A DNA stretch of 64,000 nucleotides, taken from positions 9,044 through 73,043 of the forward strand of contig UQLX01000010.1 in assembly GCA_900541985.1 (NCBI GenBank). The letters run 5' to 3'. Position numbers and translations under genes: made by a program. This document shows positions 52,037-60,364 of the stretch, piece after piece (the stretch's first letter is position 1; each line of letters starts with the position of its first letter). The notes under the pieces were generated by a model, which made no database searches, was not told the origin of the DNA, and saw only the letters and a list, made by a program, of their open reading frames with translations. This stretch comes from an uncultured Blautia sp. GTDB taxonomy: Bacteria; Bacillota; Clostridia; Lachnospirales; Lachnospiraceae.

Positions 52037-52714
52037 ATGATGGGATTTTTCCTGATCGTCTGTGGATCTCTGTATATTTCCCTTTCTTCTCAGTTCGGAA
52101 ATGCTACAGATACAGGTGCGATCTCTATTCTGTCTCTGAACGACGGACCGTTCTTTACACTGATCGCTCTCGGAGCTACAGGACTTGCAAATATTTCGAT
52201 CAAATCCCTGATCGCAGTTCTGATTCCTCTTCTGATCGGTTTCATTTGGGGCAATCTGGATAAAGGCTTCCGTGATGCATGTAAAACAGCACAGCCAATC
52301 GTTACATTCTTTATGACTATTTCAATTGGTGCCAAGACAGATGTGAAGACAATTCTGACAGCGGGAGCTTCCGGAATCGTTCTGGGTCTGATTTCCGCAG
52401 CTACAGCAGTGCTTTTCTTCTTCCTTGTAAACCTGCTTCTTCCGAAAAAAGAAAGAAATGCCATGGGTGCGGCAATCGGGACTACCGCTCTGAACTCTGC
52501 CATGACTCCGGCAGCCGTAGCGGAAGCGGATCCAAGCATGGCACAGTATACAAGTATGGCAACAGCACAGTGTGCAACTGCTTCTATCATTACTCTGTTC
52601 CTTTGTCCGTTTATCACAGCGGCATTTGACAAGTATATGATGAAGCACCAGAAGGGTATCTACAGCCCGGATGGATGGGCATACCAGAAAGCACTTGCGG
52701 CAGAACAGAAATAG
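52037..52714 (+). pseudogene. kdgT: C-terminal part of a 2-keto-3-deoxygluconate permease
   Basis: 225 residues of about 320. The remaining part is typical KdgT: DTGAISILSLNDGPFFTLIA, GATGLANISIKSLIAVLIPL, SIGAKTDVKTILTAGASGI and AAIGTTALNSAMTPAAVAEA. The N-terminal third, with the first membrane helices, is missing. The ATG at 52037 has no ribosome site. The sequence joins straight onto the kinase-like fragment in another frame, so a deletion removed the first part of kdgT. A working carrier is unlikely. Confidence 0.8.
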
Positions 52715-52726
52715 GTTATTGTATAT

Positions 52727-52763
52727 AAGTCCTTTTATATGGTAAAATATAAAAGGACTTTTT
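52727..52763 (+). terminator. Terminator after the kdgT remnant
   Basis: AAGTCCTTTTATAT (52727-52740), 6-base loop, ATATAAAAGGACTT (52747-52760), then TTT. It survives intact although the gene is broken. Confidence 0.85.
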
Positions 52764-52823
52764 ACAAAAATTTTCATCTGTAGAAAGGGATTGTGAAAAG
52801 ATCATGAAAAAATAACAGTTCAT

Positions 52824-53303
52824 ATGACAAAAGAGGCACTATTTGATTTTCTATTATTTCATGCATATTCAAAATTCAGTGGATTTCTTGTAAATATCCT
52901 GGGACTGGCTGTCGCGTTTATGGGAATCATTCTTTATGTTTAAGGAAAGACCGGCACAGTGAATCTTTGTTTTTATCTGGCAGCGGCGTTTCTTTTTCTG
53001 GGATATACACCCATACAGCTGAAAAGAAGGGCGGCAGGCCAGATGAAAAGCAATTCTCAGTATACAGAGGCAGTGGAGTATACCTTTTCAGAGGAAGGAA
53101 TTCTGATGGAACGCGGAGAGGAACAGGAGCTTTATCAGTGGAGCAGAATCCGGAAAGCAGTTGTGACACCAAAGACTATAGGAATCTATTATGAACCGGA
53201 GCGGGCTCTGATTATACCAAAGCAGGATTTTGGAGAGCAGTTTGCAGGGATATTCCAGATGATCGCCGGAAATCTGGGTGCATCCAGGCTTCAGCTGAGA
53301 TAA
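52824..53303 (+). pseudogene. YcxB-like membrane protein gene interrupted by an in-frame stop
   Basis: One reading frame runs from ATG 52824 to 53303 with a single TAA at 52941-52943. The first 39 codons (MTKEALFDFLLFHAYSKFSG then a membrane helix ending in MGIILYV) and the part after (second helix FYLAAAFLFLGYTP, then QLKRRAAGQMK, then a YcxB-type beta domain with WSRIRKAVVTPK and ALIIPKQDF) together make one ordinary two-helix YcxB-like protein of about 159 residues. The downstream part might still start at GTG 52959, which has AAGGAAAG ahead, giving 114 residues with one helix. YcxB function is unknown. Confidence 0.7.
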
Positions 53304-53355
53304 GAGCAGGAAGAACTCATAGTGTCCCTCTATAAGAAATATCGAGGGTGGGAAG

Positions 53356-54132
53356 ATGCAGGAACGCAGAAAAATGATTTTGCAGAAACTGGAAGAATAT
53401 GGTTCTGTGAAAGTGAATGAACTGAGCAGTGAGTTCAGATGCTCGGAGGTTACTATACGGGCAGATATAAGAGCTCTGGAACAGGAAGGAAAGTTAACGA
53501 GGACTCATGGAGGGGCAGTCCGGAGAGAAGAAGAGGACAGTGTGATCCACTACCGGGCAGAAAGCCTTTATCGAAATGTGGAATTAAAAAAACAGATCGC
53601 AGCCTGTGCCTATGAGTTTATTGAAGACAGAGATACGATCATTATAGATGATGCCTCCACCAGTTTTTATCTGGCTGTCTGCATTAAAGCGCATCCGGAA
53701 AAGCATCTGGCAATTGTAACGAATTCGCTTCTGGCTGCAAATGAGCTGGCAGGGCTTTCTTATATCGAGCTTTTTATGGTGGGCGGACATGTAGGAGGGC
53801 ATCTGGCGGCAACCATGGGAGAGATTGCAGAGGAAAGTATGGCGAAATTTCATGTGGATAAAGCGTTTATCGGTGTGCACAGCATTAACTTTGATGCCGG
53901 TCTCACTTCGATTGCGACACCCCAGATGCAGGTAAAACAGTCTATCATGAAGACAACAGACAAGGTTTTTGTGCTGGCAGACAGCACAAAATTCGGAGGC
54001 GGTTATTTATCAGTGATCTGTCCGATCAAATCCGTGTATAAGATCATTACAGATCAGAAGGTATCCAAACAGAATATCATCCGGGCGGAACGGGAAAGTG
54101 TACCGCTTGTGATTGCCGGAAAAACAGAGTAG
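53356..54132 (+). CDS. DeoR/GlpR-family transcriptional regulator
   Basis: 258 residues, complete. The N-terminal winged helix has MILQKLEEYGSVKVNELS, CSEVTIRADIRALEQEGKLT and the family's RTHGGAV. The sugar-phosphate-binding DeoRC domain follows, with IIIDDASTSFYLAV and DKAFIGVHSINFDAGLTS. It most likely controlled the nearby sugar-acid genes (kdgT, TPI), now in pieces. Its stop codon lies inside the bidirectional terminator it shares with kdpE. Confidence 0.92.
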   Translation: MQERRKMILQKLEEYGSVKVNELSSEFRCSEVTIRADIRALEQEGKLTRTHGGAVRREEEDSVIHYRAESLYRNVELKKQIAACAYEFIEDRDTIIIDDASTSFYLAVCIKAHPEKHLAIVTNSLLAANELAGLSYIELFMVGGHVGGHLAATMGEIAEESMAKFHVDKAFIGVHSINFDAGLTSIATPQMQVKQSIMKTTDKVFVLADSTKFGGGYLSVICPIKSVYKIITDQKVSKQNIIRAERESVPLVIAGKTE

Positions 54133-54153
54133 ATCCTGGATCTACTCTGTTTT
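54121..54153. terminator. Bidirectional terminator between deoR-like gene and kdpE
   Basis: AAAACAGAGTAGATC (54121-54135) and GATCTACTCTGTTTT (54139-54153) with a 3-base loop. Stop codons of both converging genes lie inside the stem. Confidence 0.92.
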
Positions 54154-54843
54154 TATCATACGGTATCCTACCCCGATATGAGTCTGAATATATTGAGGAG
54201 AATCTGGTCCCTGTTCCAGTTTTTTGCGAAGAGTCGCCATAAATACCCGCAGAGAGGCCACATCATTTTCCCAGTTGCTGCCCCAGATGTTCTGTGTAAT
54301 GAAGGTATGTGTCAGAACTTTTCCTGCATTTCGGGAAAGAAGGCAGAGAAGCTTATACTCGATAGGCGTCAGGTGCAGCTCTTCTTCATTGAGATAGGCG
54401 CAGCCGGCGGCATAATCCACGCGGAGGGCGCCGTTTATAAAAACAGAGGATTCTGTCGGTGATTCATTTGCCATCATGGAAAGGCGTCTCTGTACTACGC
54501 GGAGTCTTGCCAGGAGCTCTTCTACAGAAAAAGGCTTGGTCAGATAATCGTCGGCGCCGGCATCCAGGGCATCGATCTTATCAGTATCTTCACTGCGTGC
54601 GCTGATAACAATAATGGGCATGGCGGACCAGGACCGGATTTTATGGATAACTTCTACACCATCGATATCCGGAAGTCCCAGATCCAGAAGAACAATATCC
54701 GGATTATGGGAGGAAGCTTCCAGGATTGCTGTTTCACCGTTTCCGGCGACCAGATAGCGGTAGTCATGTGCTTTTAAAGTGGTTGTGATCAGATTTTTTA
54801 CAGATGAGTCATCTTCAACCACCAGGATCAAAGGTTTATTCAT
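54142..54843 (-). CDS. kdpE: KdpE response regulator
   Basis: 233 residues from the ATG at 54841-54843; the open frame further upstream lies inside kdpD. OmpR-type: the receiver domain has LVVEDDSS, the phosphorylated Asp in DIVLLDLGLPDIDG, and the Lys in YLTKPFS; the winged helix has LTPIEYKLLCLLSRNAGKVL and GVGYRM. KdpE normally switches on kdpFABC when potassium is low, but those genes are not here. It overlaps kdpD by 8 bases. The likely target is the ktrBA operon it belongs to. Confidence 0.93.
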   Translation of the reverse strand: MNKPLILVVEDDSSVKNLITTTLKAHDYRYLVAGNGETAILEASSHNPDIVLLDLGLPDIDGVEVIHKIRSWSAMPIIVISARSEDTDKIDALDAGADDYLTKPFSVEELLARLRVVQRRLSMMANESPTESSVFINGALRVDYAAGCAYLNEEELHLTPIEYKLLCLLSRNAGKVLTHTFITQNIWGSNWENDVASLRVFMATLRKKLEQGPDSPQYIQTHIGVGYRMIKTE

Positions 54844-57484
54844 GTAGCTGTACCTCCTCGGCTGGTAATGTAAATGTGAATACAGTGCCGTGGGGCAGAT
54901 GATCGGAAACCCGGATCGTTCCACCGTGGGCATTGACAATTGATTTGCAGAGAGAAAGCCCCAGGCCCAGACTGCGGCGGCTGTCGGCAATCTGGTGAGC
55001 TCCACTGTAGAACATATCGAATACCTGCTTTTTATTTTCGTCTGTAATACCCGGACCGTCATCCGATACAGTGATCACAGCCAGCTGACCTTCCTTAAAG
55101 GTATGGATCTGGATGTGAGAGCCTTTTGGGGTGTATTTAATCGCATTGTCTACAAGATTGATAAGTACCTGGACGATCAGGCGGGCATCCATTTTTGCCA
55201 GAAGAAGATCGTCCTGATGGGTTACGGTGATCTGATGTTCTCTGGAAAGACGGTTGACATGGCGCAGTGCTTCCTGGATCACTTCATCCACGAGCTCGGT
55301 TTCCATGTGGATATTCAGCCTTCCTTCTTCCAGACGGGTGACAGAAAGAAGATTTTCCACCAGATTGATCAGCCACATGGAATCATCATAAATATCCAGA
55401 TACAAAGTCTGCTTGGTGGCTTCATCGAAAGAATCTCCGTTGGACATAAGATTGCTGGCATTCCCGGAGATCGAGGTGAGCGGAGTGCGCAGATCATGGG
55501 AAATGGCACGGAGAAGATTGGCACGCAGCTGTTCGTTTTTCGCCAGGATCGCGGCCTGCTCTTTTTCCTGCGCATTTTTTTTATTTTCCAGGGCAAGGGC
55601 ACATTCGCCCAGAATGGAAAGCAGGATATTGTTTTCGGAGGCATCCAGAGGCTGTCCGCATGCAGCGATTCCGACAACGCCGTAAACGGAATCACTGACC
55701 CGTATGGCAAGATACAGGCATTTGGCATTGGTAAGAGTCTGGGTTGTGGCACCGGCGTGTTTATTGTTTTTTAATACCCATTCGGCAACAGAACGTTCAT
55801 TTTCTGTGAGATAAGCTTCGGAAGTGTTTTGTTCCCCGGCGGAAAAGGCCAGAGGGTTTTTCAGGCTGTTTTTTTCTACAGGATAAATAATGATATCCCG
55901 ATTCAAAAGCTTGGCAAGCTGATGGGCAGTAGAAGTAAGGATAGCCTTCTGATCCGCAGCCTGCTGAAGCAGCTGGTTGGTGTCAAACAAAACCTTGGTT
56001 CGAAAGGCTGCGCGGGCAGACTGTTTTGCAATTGTCTTCATCCTGGTGGTCAGTGTTCCGGTGAGAAAGGCACAGATGAACATGATAACAAAAGTGACCG
56101 GATAGCCCCGACCGTAAGCCATCAGAGTAAATTTTGGTACGGTAAATAAAAAGTTAAATATCAGTACGCTGACAAGGGACGTAATCAGGCTGTATATGCG
56201 GTTCACTGTGACAATAGACGTCACAAGTACCGCAAGAACATAAATTATGATAATATTTGACTCGTCAAAGCCAAGCCACTGGAATAAAAAGCCCAGACAG
56301 CTTGCGGCTGACAGGATCACTATACTTTTCAGAATATCGGCCACTGAAAATATAATATGCTTCCTCACCCTGTGGGGAAAGGAAACACGGTTTGAGGGCT
56401 GATCCGGTATAATATGAACGTCCATGTTGGGAGCTTTGGCAATCAGCTGTTCTGTCAGTGTCGGTTTGCCAAAGAGATGACGGCGTGTAACAGTGCTTCT
56501 TCCTATGACAATTTTTGACACACCGGATAAACGGGCGAATTCTGCAATCTGAAAAGGGATATCATCTCCATAAACAGTTTCTATTGTTGCTCCAAGCTGC
56601 TGGGCCAGATAAATATTGGTACGGAGCCGCTGACGGTCCACATCGCTCATGGAGGAAAAATCAGAGGTTTCCACGAACAATGCGGTGAAAGTTCCTTTAA
56701 AAGCATTGGCCATTCTGGCTGCAGTTCTTATGATTTTGGCATTCGACGGAGAGGAGGACAGGCAGACAAGGATATGTTCGTCTGTGTGATAATCTCCGTT
56801 ACTTTTTATACGGGATGCCTCTGTCAGTTTATTTACCCGGTCTGCACAGCGGCGCAGAGATATTTCTCTTAGTGCGGTAAGCGTTTCTATGGTAAAAGTA
56901 ATATCAGAGCTGGCGGGGCAGAAGCCTGTTTTTCCAGTTTCCAGTCGTTCGATGAGCTCCTGCGGTTCAATATCCACCAGTTTTACCTGATCCGCATCGT
57001 CAAAAATAAAATCAGGGATGCGTTCTTCTACCGGGACGCCGGTAATAGATGCTACCGTATCATTCAGACTTTCAATATTCTGGACATTTACAGTAGTGTA
57101 AACGTCGATTCCGGCTGTTAGCAGTTCACGGACATCCTGATAACGTTTTTGATGCCGGCAGCCATCTGCATTTGTATGTGCCAGTTCGTCAATGAGGATC
57201 AGATCAGGATGCCTTTTAATGGCGGCATCAAGGTCAAATTCATTTACCGGAGTACCTTTATATTCTGAGTGCAGAAGTGAAAGTGTTTCCAGATTTTTCA
57301 GAAGCTTCCGGGTATGGGCCGGCGTATCCGGCCTTATATAGCCGACGATGACATCGGTTCCGTGTTTTTTTTCTGTATGGGCCGCGTCCAGCATGGCATA
57401 AGTTTTTCCTGCACCGGATGCGTAGCCGAAAAAAATCTTCAGATGTCCTCTGCGGGGACTGCTGTAATTATCCTGCTGTTCCAC
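54836..57484 (-). CDS. kdpD: KdpD sensor histidine kinase
   Basis: 882 residues, full length. Order: KdpD N-terminal domain with Walker A GYASGAGKT (20-28) and LILIDELAHTN; a Usp domain (about 235-360, LVCLSSSPSNAKIIRTAARM); four close-packed membrane helices of DUF4118 (about 385-500); GAF-like region; HisKA with phospho-His in RAISHDLRTPLTS (about 660); and HATPase with NLVDNAIKYTPKG and SDDGPGI. In other Firmicutes KdpD also binds cyclic-di-AMP through its Usp domain. No strong ribosome site spacing problem: GGAGGGATC precedes the start. Confidence 0.95.
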   Translation of the reverse strand: MEQQDNYSSPRRGHLKIFFGYASGAGKTYAMLDAAHTEKKHGTDVIVGYIRPDTPAHTRKLLKNLETLSLLHSEYKGTPVNEFDLDAAIKRHPDLILIDELAHTNADGCRHQKRYQDVRELLTAGIDVYTTVNVQNIESLNDTVASITGVPVEERIPDFIFDDADQVKLVDIEPQELIERLETGKTGFCPASSDITFTIETLTALREISLRRCADRVNKLTEASRIKSNGDYHTDEHILVCLSSSPSNAKIIRTAARMANAFKGTFTALFVETSDFSSMSDVDRQRLRTNIYLAQQLGATIETVYGDDIPFQIAEFARLSGVSKIVIGRSTVTRRHLFGKPTLTEQLIAKAPNMDVHIIPDQPSNRVSFPHRVRKHIIFSVADILKSIVILSAASCLGFLFQWLGFDESNIIIIYVLAVLVTSIVTVNRIYSLITSLVSVLIFNFLFTVPKFTLMAYGRGYPVTFVIMFICAFLTGTLTTRMKTIAKQSARAAFRTKVLFDTNQLLQQAADQKAILTSTAHQLAKLLNRDIIIYPVEKNSLKNPLAFSAGEQNTSEAYLTENERSVAEWVLKNNKHAGATTQTLTNAKCLYLAIRVSDSVYGVVGIAACGQPLDASENNILLSILGECALALENKKNAQEKEQAAILAKNEQLRANLLRAISHDLRTPLTSISGNASNLMSNGDSFDEATKQTLYLDIYDDSMWLINLVENLLSVTRLEEGRLNIHMETELVDEVIQEALRHVNRLSREHQITVTHQDDLLLAKMDARLIVQVLINLVDNAIKYTPKGSHIQIHTFKEGQLAVITVSDDGPGITDENKKQVFDMFYSGAHQIADSRRSLGLGLSLCKSIVNAHGGTIRVSDHLPHGTVFTFTLPAEEVQLHE

Positions 57485-57576
57485 AAGATCCCTCCTTTTG
57501 ATGCAGCATAAAATTTATTATATCGTATTTTGCAGAAGTCTGCATCAAAATCCACAGTTGAATCAGATTATTTTTT

Positions 57577-58077
57577 CTAATGCGAATACTCAGATTTTAA
57601 TTGATTAACAAACAGAGAAACCTGAGGGTTTATACTGTTTTTCTTCCATATAGCATTTACGAAGAAGCTATTGTGGCAGAGAGGAATGACCGGAAGTCCT
57701 GCAGGTTCGCAGGCCACTACATTTTTATCAAGGACAAAATGAAAAGAATGTAAAGCCTCATCGGATTCCGGTCTGGGTTCCTGGCGTATGAATCCGAGAT
57801 CAATCTTTCCGTTTTTTATCTGACGTCGTATTTCTCTGGAAGATCCATAAAAGAGATTAAGTTCGCAGAAAGGTGACCGCTGGGAAAAATGTTCCAGAAG
57901 CTCATTTAAAAAAGAAACGTCTTCTGTGTGCTCAAAAGCGATAGACAGGGCAGGTCTTTCTGGCTTCTCAGGAGAATCATTCTTATTATGTTCAAAAAAT
58001 GTTCCCGTTGTTTTCAGTATAAACCAGCACAGTGCAAAAATCGCGGCAACTGCACAGAGCAGAACCAGTTCTTTCAT
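57577..58077 (-). CDS. Membrane-anchored LysR-substrate-domain-like protein
   Basis: 166 residues; one N-terminal membrane helix (LVLLCAVAAIFALCWFILK, about 4-22), then a soluble part that looks like the first lobe of a LysR/periplasmic-type binding domain: LSIAFEHTEDVSFLNELLEH, LNLFYGSSREIRRQIKNGKI and DLGFIRQEP. No helix-turn-helix is present. It sits between ktrA and kdpD in one operon, 36 bases after ktrA and 92 bases before kdpD. It may bind a ligand and signal to the sensor kinase or the transporter; I know no described example. Topology (inside or outside) is not clear. Confidence 0.65.
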   Translation of the reverse strand: MKELVLLCAVAAIFALCWFILKTTGTFFEHNKNDSPEKPERPALSIAFEHTEDVSFLNELLEHFSQRSPFCELNLFYGSSREIRRQIKNGKIDLGFIRQEPRPESDEALHSFHFVLDKNVVACEPAGLPVIPLCHNSFFVNAIWKKNSINPQVSLFVNQLKSEYSH

Positions 58078-58112
58078 ATCAGGATCACCTCTTTGTTAAA
58101 AATCTCAGTTTT

Positions 58113-58763
58113 TTAAATATGGAAACATTTTTGGATATCTTTGATGTTTCCAAGAACAAGCATGGTATGGTCGGCAGGAACAGGTGTATCTGACCGGATG
58201 TTCAGATTCATATCTCCATGATATTTAAATCCCATGATATTGATGTTGTGTTTATTGCGGATATCAAGCTGTCCCACTGTTTTTCCGATCCAGTTTTCCG
58301 GAATGGAAATTTCAAAAATGGCATGTTCCTCGTCAAGTTCGATGTAGTCAAGAATATGATCGGCGCTGTAACGGATGGCTGCCCACTGCGCGATCTGTTT
58401 TTCCGGATAGATTACTTCATTGGCGCCGTTTCTCAAAAGAAATTTAGCATGAACATCCCTCGCTGCACGGGATACGACCATTTTTGCGCCCAGATCGCTG
58501 AGAAGTGAGGTTGCTTCCAGAGAACTCTGGAAATTATCGCCAATGGCAACAATGCATACGTCAAAATTACTGACGCCAAGAGATTCCATAAAGCCTTCGT
58601 TTGTGGCGTCTCCAATCTGGGCATTGGTAACATAGGGAAGAGCTGCGTTCACTCTGTTTTCATTTTTGTCCACAGCCATGACCTCGTGGTTCAGTTCATC
58701 CAGCTTCATGGCAATATGCCGTCCGAATCTTCCAAGACCTATTAATAAAATTGATTTCATCAT
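58113..58763 (-). CDS. ktrA: Potassium uptake regulatory subunit KtrA (TrkA-type)
   Basis: 216 residues, the size of KtrA rather than the double-length TrkA. The RCK-N domain has LLIGLGRFGRHIAMKLDE (nucleotide-binding) and MAVDKNENRVN, then GDATNEGFMESLG; the RCK-C domain (about 135-216) ends in VLGNIKDIQKCFHI. It forms a ring under KtrB and gates it with ATP/ADP and often cyclic-di-AMP. It begins 17 bases after ktrB. Confidence 0.93.
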   Translation of the reverse strand: MMKSILLIGLGRFGRHIAMKLDELNHEVMAVDKNENRVNAALPYVTNAQIGDATNEGFMESLGVSNFDVCIVAIGDNFQSSLEATSLLSDLGAKMVVSRAARDVHAKFLLRNGANEVIYPEKQIAQWAAIRYSADHILDYIELDEEHAIFEISIPENWIGKTVGQLDIRNKHNINIMGFKYHGDMNLNIRSDTPVPADHTMLVLGNIKDIQKCFHI

Positions 58764-58780
58764 AATATTATCCTTTCTTT

Positions 58781-60121
58781 TTATCCAACTGTAATTTTTT
58801 CCTGAGGATATCTGGATCCAAAGGTGTTGCGTTCTGAAAGTGCTGCAAAAATAAGGGTAAGACCTCCTACACGTCCCAAAAACATCAATAAAATGAGGAT
58901 TGCTTTTGAAACCATGCCAAGAGAAGGGGTGAGCCCTAATGAAAGTCCTACCGTACCAATGGCAGAGCTGGTTTCAAACAGGGCGGATATAAGAGGAACT
59001 CCTTCGATATAGCTGATTACCATTCCTCCGCCGAGAAAAAGCATAAGGTACATCATAAGAATGGTTGCCGCGTTTTTGACTGCGTTATCTGGAATTCTTC
59101 TGCTGAAAAAATGTGCGGAATCCTGTTTTCGGAATACTGCCAGAGCAGAAGAAAAAAGAACTGCTACCGTAGTTGTTTTCATACCGCCGGCTGTGGAACC
59201 CGGAGATCCGCCGATAAGCATCAGGATAATCATAAGCATCAGTCCTGTTTCTGTTAAAAGTGTCAGATCTGCCGTATTAAAGCCGGCAGTTCTCGGAGTG
59301 ACCGACTGGAATAAGGATGAAAGGATCCTTTGTCCAAGAGGGAGACCGGAAAATTCACAGAAAAAGAAATATATGGCAGGAAAAACAAGAAGTCCTGCAG
59401 TTACTGTAAGAATTACCTTGCTCTGCATGTTATATTTCCGGAAATGGAGCCGGTTTTTTTTGATATCAGCCCAGGTTACAAACCCAAGTCCTCCGGTAAT
59501 GATCAGAGCCATTATCGTAAAGTTTACGATTGGATTCGATGCATAGCTGGTAAGAGAAGAAAATGGTTCTCTGACTCCTATCAGATCAAATCCGGCATTG
59601 CAGAAGGCTGAGATGGAATGAAAGACAGAATACCATAAGCCTTTAAATATACCGAAATCTTCACAGAATACAGGAGCCAGAAGCAGCGCTCCCAACAACT
59701 CGATAGAGAAGCTGGTTTTCAGGATGAATTTTGTCAGACGGACAATACCGCCAACCTGATGAGCTGAAATAGCTTCCTGCATGGTACTTCTCTGCATCAG
59801 ACCAATTTTTCTGCCTGAGGCCACTGCGATGGCCACTGCAATGGTTACCACACCCATACCTCCGATCTGGATCAGGGTCAGAATGACGACCTGTCCAAAT
59901 TCAGACCAGTAAGTGGCTGTGTCGTGTACGATCAGTCCGGTTACACAGACTGCAGAGGTTGCTGTAAAAAGTCCGTCGGCAAAGGATGCTCCGTGACCGT
60001 CCCTGGTAGCGAAGGGGAGCATCAGGAGCAGGCTTCCCAACAGGATCACGGAAAAGAATCCAAGGATGATTACCTGAAAAGAGGTGAAATGCCGATGGTT
60101 TTTTTGTGCTGCATTTTTCAT
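58781..60121 (-). CDS. ktrB: Potassium channel/transporter subunit KtrB (TrkH type)
   Basis: 446 residues, KtrB length. Four repeated membrane-pore-membrane units, each with a selectivity Gly: AVCVTGLIVHDTATYW, SAFCNAGFDLIG, VTPRTAGFNTADLTLL and SSAIGTVGLSLGL. It carries potassium, usually with sodium, into the cell. GGGAGG precedes the start. It is the first gene of a leftward operon with ktrA, the orphan, kdpD and kdpE. I see no ydaO-type riboswitch in the 243-base gap upstream. Confidence 0.94.
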   Translation of the reverse strand: MKNAAQKNHRHFTSFQVIILGFFSVILLGSLLLMLPFATRDGHGASFADGLFTATSAVCVTGLIVHDTATYWSEFGQVVILTLIQIGGMGVVTIAVAIAVASGRKIGLMQRSTMQEAISAHQVGGIVRLTKFILKTSFSIELLGALLLAPVFCEDFGIFKGLWYSVFHSISAFCNAGFDLIGVREPFSSLTSYASNPIVNFTIMALIITGGLGFVTWADIKKNRLHFRKYNMQSKVILTVTAGLLVFPAIYFFFCEFSGLPLGQRILSSLFQSVTPRTAGFNTADLTLLTETGLMLMIILMLIGGSPGSTAGGMKTTTVAVLFSSALAVFRKQDSAHFFSRRIPDNAVKNAATILMMYLMLFLGGGMVISYIEGVPLISALFETSSAIGTVGLSLGLTPSLGMVSKAILILLMFLGRVGGLTLIFAALSERNTFGSRYPQEKITVG

Positions 60122-60259
60122 AGCGGGCTTTTGCCTCCCTTTATTTCTTCTTTATGTTGCCTTAATCATATATTAATATGCATTAATTATGTATTAGTAA
60201 GAATATGACAGCGTTAAGATTGCATAAAGATAGCAGGAGGTCATTGTCAAAAGATCAGT

Positions 60260-60325
60260 TTGACTGGAAGTGCAGCCAGTCAACCCAGAACAGATACTGA
60301 TGCCGGGATAAAAAATATCCCGGCA
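60260..60325. other. Two hairpins between lacX and ktrB
   Basis: TTGACTGG/CCAGTCAA (60260-60267, 60276-60283) and ATGCCGGGATA/TATCCCGGCAT (60300-60310, 60315-60325). They lie after the end of the leftward lacX-type gene and before ktrB. Neither is followed by a U-run in the minus direction. One may still stop lacX transcription. Confidence 0.4.
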
Positions 60326-60364
60326 TATTCAGTTTATTTGAATGGAAAAGGAATGGTGGTATAT

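Noticed and set aside
51880..52263. Continuous 127-codon frame joining the kinase-like fragment into kdgT
   Set aside because: After about 52036 the frame reads nonsense across the real kdgT frame, so only the first part is genuine coding sequence.
57591..57608. TTAATTGATTAACAA, similar to a Rex site
   Set aside because: The left half lacks the required G (two mismatches), and it lies within the last codons of the LysR-domain-like gene, where the sequence encodes VNQLKS.
60122..60364. Possible cyclic-di-AMP (ydaO) riboswitch before ktrB
   Set aside because: The gap is AT-rich with two simple hairpins near its far end; it is too short and lacks the conserved helices of that riboswitch.
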